The position numbers were made by a program, and so were the translations under genes. Below, piece after piece: positions 60,773 through 64,000 of a stretch of 64,000 nucleotides of DNA. Numbering within the stretch: position 1 is the stretch's first letter; the number at the start of each line of letters is the position of its first letter. The stretch lies in contig CM035236.1 in NCBI GenBank assembly GCA_020226215.1, forward strand, positions 5,027,001 through 5,091,000, read 5' to 3'. The notes under the pieces were generated by a model. It saw only the letters and a program-made list of their open reading frames with translations, ran no database searches and had not been told where the DNA came from. The stretch is from Sindora glabra (taxonomy: Eukaryota; Streptophyta; Magnoliopsida; Fabales; Fabaceae).

Positions 60773-62732
60773 AATAATTGTCCTTTATAAAATTCTCTTG
60801 CATGTGAATCAAATGCTTCTTATTTTAGTTTCAAAGTAGGATTTCTGCCAATATTAAAGCAAATTCTCTTGCATAATGCCCACGTCAGCATTCACACAAA
60901 TGCAGTTGATTACAGACCTTAAATACATAATTAGATTAGTTATCATTAACATGACAGCAAACTCAACTTTGCCACTTGCTCTTGTTTTCATTGCGCTTTC
61001 CTTTGCCAATTATTCCATTTTCTGTGCAATTTAATTTTTAATATGCTGTTGAGCCACGGGGATGCATGGAATGGAATCCAAGATAGCGTCAAGAAGAGAG
61101 CTCTTCAATACAATAATTTTGCATGACATCAATCAGTAAAATGAGACTGAAATAAAAAAGCAACCAACCGAACCGTGCACAAACCGAGGAGGAAAACAGA
61201 TTATAATGAACTGAAAAAATGATTATGTGCACAAAATGAAATTACAAACGTTAAAATTTACAGCGCTGGGACTGACATTTCATGAATTTGATTTTATTTG
61301 TCAAGAACGTTCTCCATTTCCACTGACCTGCATTTCCCCAAGTACCAAGTTATCAATCTTGATGGTCTTGCAAGTATTTCAAAAGGGATTTCACACCAGG
61401 CAAAAACTTGTTACAAGGATGCATGATTCGTGCAGTAGCTATGGAGTATTGGTTATGAATCACTGAGAGTCATTGTAATAGGCTTCAATAATGACATCAA
61501 TCTTCATTACATGGGTCATCCCACTAAAATTTGATAATTCAAAAAGGCGTAGAGACTGTAAAACTAATACAGCAGAATATGTGTCAGTTCCTCACACGTG
61601 TTCCCAACACGCGTTCCGAAACAATCAGCTAAGAAACGAGATCAATCCAGCAACAAAGGGGACTGACTCGGTGGCTAATATAATCATGCTTAATTTGAAC
61701 TCGACGGCCATATATAGCTGAACTGTCAGGAAATCAACTGCAAGGTGTAGGCATGTAAAATAGGCAGCCAAGTCGGCAACTTCAACAAAATCCTATTCTA
61801 CGCGTCCCCCTGAAATCTTTTCATTTTGAGTGTGGAGAAATGATTGCAGAAGCCATGAGATTCTAAGGCCATGAAAGGAACAAGCAATTGCTCTCCTCTT
61901 GGAGAGTATACTTGTGCTTGCACTCGGTGGAATAGAAAAAAGAGAGAACGTGAATGTCACTGTCAGTAGAAGATTACTGTTTAGATCATACTCCAATTGA
62001 GTACGTTAGGACTTGCTTCTTTAATATAACTATCAAACACTGACAGCACATTAATGGAGCACTAGCAAGACATTTAGATTCTTATTTCGAAAATTTATGA
62101 TATTATACCATGCCTTCTATGGTCTTACTGAAAAGGGCTTTGTCCCTAATCAGTAATAAAAGTTTAATGAGAGTCACTGGTGCAGTGTTTGCTAACCACA
62201 GAGCGACTATCAACCAAAATTGTTGGCCAATGGTAAAGGCATTGGATAAATAGTGCCATCCTTGCCTTATGTGCCTGTGGGTCATGACCCTAGACCCGAT
62301 TGGCCATTTCTCTTTAGTCGGGGAAATTCTTTCAAATGAGACGGAAAATGCCGCACTCGTGTGTTCTTCCTATTTGGATACAATTGGAGTACGTAAACAG
62401 CAATTTCACGACTTACTATTGAGCAATTTTTACTTATACATTACCGGAAATTTAACACAAAAGAGAATCAATCCTGAGATCGAGAACGAGGTAATATAAA
62501 CAGAATGGGTAAAAGACAACATGAGAAAGAGAGCATTCATAAGTGGAAATTTAATCGTGGCAGCAGATACTGGCTCTTCATTAGACAATTATGAAGCAAA
62601 AGCAACGCCAGTCTTAGGATACAATGAAACCCATAAAATAATACCCCAGAACTATGTCTATCCTTGTCAATTCTTCAATACATATTTGAATTCCAGAAAC
62701 ACTTCCAAATTTCCAATGGTGAGCGAACAACA
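60773..62732. other. Intergenic or non-coding 3' region of the RBM42 gene
   Basis: Composition at 61.2-62.7 kb is more balanced than true intergenic DNA here, and short ORFs occur on both strands, none recognisable. It could be a long or spliced 3'UTR of the minus-strand RBM42 gene or an unrecognised non-coding transcript. Confidence 0.4.
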
Positions 62733-63608
62733 CTACATATAACTCCTAAGAAAATAATGCGAATAAAAGGAGCTTTTGAATGTCAAGACGACTTGCATGG
62801 GAACATGAGTTGTCCAACTCTTTACTTGCTTCAATCTGCAATTTCTAAAATTCACAAATTCTGGGCAGCTACTCAGTAATGCAATACTTCCAACTCTTGA
62901 AGACTTCGATTTTTTCTTAGAATGCTTCTTATGTTTGTTCATGGCATCATAATCTGTTCTCTCCTTCCACTTACTCTTGCACAGTTTGATCGGCCTATTC
63001 CCAACATACTTACCATTCATCTCCTTAAGAGCAACCGCAAGGTCAGAAGGATCGGCAAAACTAACAAATCCATAACCCTTCGTTTTCCCACTACGCTTAT
63101 CTCTCACAACCCTTGCCATGTTAAATGAAGGAAATTTCGAAAAAACTTTCGACAGAACATCGTCGTTTACCTCGTTACCAAGATCACCACAAAACAGCCG
63201 ATGATCTTTTTCCGGCCACTCTGCCAGTAAAGGATCCTCCCAAGTTTGCCCAGCAGCTTTGCGAGGAATCGCTTTCTTTTTGGTCTCTGCTTTGTGCTCG
63301 ATCTCACTGTTAGCAATGGCTGCCTTCACATTTTCCAGAGCTTCAGGTGTGATTGTCTGTGCATCCCTTTGGAATAACTGCTGCGCCTGCTGGTACTGCG
63401 GGAAAGAGTATGTGCCCGAAACAGTAGCCTGAGATGGGTGTGGTGGCATTTGCACTGAAGGTGGCGCCGCCACGTACGGTGCAGCATACTGGGTCGTCGT
63501 CGCAGAGGCAGATTGCTGAAGATGAAAAGGCGAGGGAAAGTAGGAGCCATTTGAGTAGATGAATTGGGCCGAAGCGGAGGGACGAGATGAGGAAGATGGA
63601 TTCACCAT
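62733..63608 (-). CDS. RBM42: RNA-binding protein 42-like, single RRM, intronless
   Basis: Nuclear/cytoplasmic RRM protein of the RBM42 family (mRNA binding; animal homologues associate with hnRNP K and the spliceosome). From the ATG at 63608: Ser/Pro/Gln-rich N terminus with AQFIYSNGSYF, then QYQQAQQLFQRDAQTITPEA (residues 71-90), ETKKKAIPRKAAGQTWEDP (108-126) and one RRM at ~137-214 with RNP2 LFCGDL (138-143) and RNP1 KGYGFVSF (177-184). No intron interrupts it. A 64-codon open extension upstream of this Met is not family-like; MVNPSSSS fits the family start. The C terminus is odd: after KKHSKKKSKSSRVGS the frame runs 50 more codons to 62733, whereas a short tail VLHY and stop at 62875-62873 lies in another frame and resembles the plant family ending SVLHK (from memory). 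KLCKS replaces the usual KLRKS after the RRM. A two-base loss near 62884-62889 or a decaying (possibly retro-) copy would explain both. Confidence 0.85.
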   Translation of the reverse strand: MVNPSSSSRPSASAQFIYSNGSYFPSPFHLQQSASATTTQYAAPYVAAPPSVQMPPHPSQATVSGTYSFPQYQQAQQLFQRDAQTITPEALENVKAAIANSEIEHKAETKKKAIPRKAAGQTWEDPLLAEWPEKDHRLFCGDLGNEVNDDVLSKVFSKFPSFNMARVVRDKRSGKTKGYGFVSFADPSDLAVALKEMNGKYVGNRPIKLCKSKWKERTDYDAMNKHKKHSKKKSKSSRVGSIALLSSCPEFVNFRNCRLKQVKSWTTHVPMQVVLTFKSSFYSHYFLRSYM

Positions 63609-64000
63609 GAATGAGAAATAAGAAGAAAAATTGTGCCCTAACTTGAATCGAAAAAGGGGTTGCACGAAGGGTGAAGATGAGATTTGAAATTTGAGATATA
63701 TGATTTCAACCGCCAAATTGTAAAAAATTATAGCTTTCCAGGTTTTTGAATCAAAAAGAGGGACCGAATCGGAAAACCACAAGCTTTGTATTGAAAACAA
63801 AAGAAGAATTTTATCGGCGAATTAGTGTCCGGAACTCCTGGGAAAGCTTCTCCTTCTCCGGTTTGAACCATGATACAACAGATGACAAATGAGCCTGAAT
63901 CTTTCTCATAAGATTGTTGAAAAATTATATGAACCTGAATTTTTCATCAAGTTCCGCTCGATTCATTTGTATTTTTAAGTATTAAAATCTATTCAACTAT
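63609..64000 (-). promoter_or_regulatory. 5'UTR and promoter region of the RBM42-like gene
   Basis: Upstream on the minus strand the leader ends TTATTTCTCATTC before the ATG, a pyrimidine-rich plant-type leader. No clear TATA box can be assigned. The window ends within the presumed promoter. Confidence 0.4.

Noticed and set aside
1..64000. tRNA, rRNA or snRNA genes
   Set aside because: No cloverleaf-like B-box (GGTTCGAAT-type) context, rRNA core or snRNA promoter pair was noticed; a tRNAscan-SE or Infernal run would be decisive.

Overview
This is a 64 kb piece of a plant nuclear genome, very probably from a woody eudicot (species not determinable from the sequence alone). The evidence is short exons with GT-AG introns in T/A-rich intron sequence, plant-only protein families (GATA26/27-type zinc finger, SUVH5/6-type histone methyltransferase, expansin-like B), and AT-rich intergenic DNA packed with decayed DNA transposons, MITEs and LTR remnants. 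No bacterial features, tRNA, rRNA or CRISPR were found.

Layout. 1-18.6 kb: gene-free AT-rich DNA with a 108-bp tandem duplication at the left edge, dispersed 280-bp repeats, a miniature LTR retrotransposon with a readable primer-binding site (7.2-8.0 kb), a degenerate repeat array (8.1-10.1 kb), a MITE (10.5-11.0 kb) and a 60-bp TA microsatellite. 18.6-23.8 kb, plus strand: an intact 8-exon GATA zinc-finger gene (536 codons plus stop) with a GC-AG intron and a decayed copy of its first coding exon in intron 1. 23.8-46 kb: a transposon graveyard with foldback MITEs, a MULE-like element, hAT-type MITEs, a BED/hAT transposase pseudogene (minus), a probable solo LTR, a PIF/Harbinger transposase pseudogene with its Myb/SANT partner pseudogene (both minus), and several 170-190-bp tandem duplications. 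47.4-49.2 kb: an array of about 17 degenerate ~100-bp units, most with a small hairpin. 50.1-55.9 kb, plus: a SUVH5/6-like H3K9 methyltransferase gene with complete SRA, pre-SET, SET and post-SET domains, but the reading frame changes five times. 56.4-58.1 kb, minus: an expansin-like B1 gene, four exons, with a one-base frame break near the C terminus. 58.2-62.7 kb: intergenic with a tandem MITE pair. 62.7-63.6 kb, minus: an intronless RBM42-type RRM gene whose C terminus also looks frameshifted.

The four genes have no evident joint pathway: a transcription factor, a chromatin silencer, a secreted wall protein and an RNA-binding protein. The most informative pattern is that the GATA coding sequence (1.6 kb) is clean, whereas the three genes on the right carry single- or two-base frame breaks, many in short homopolymers. 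Either the assembly has uncorrected indels there or these copies are decaying; the window alone does not decide. I did not find a convincing new multi-gene system. The hairpin-unit array next to the silencing gene, the in-frame 35-residue repeats in that gene, the duplicated first exon and the GC-AG intron are the points most worth a second look.
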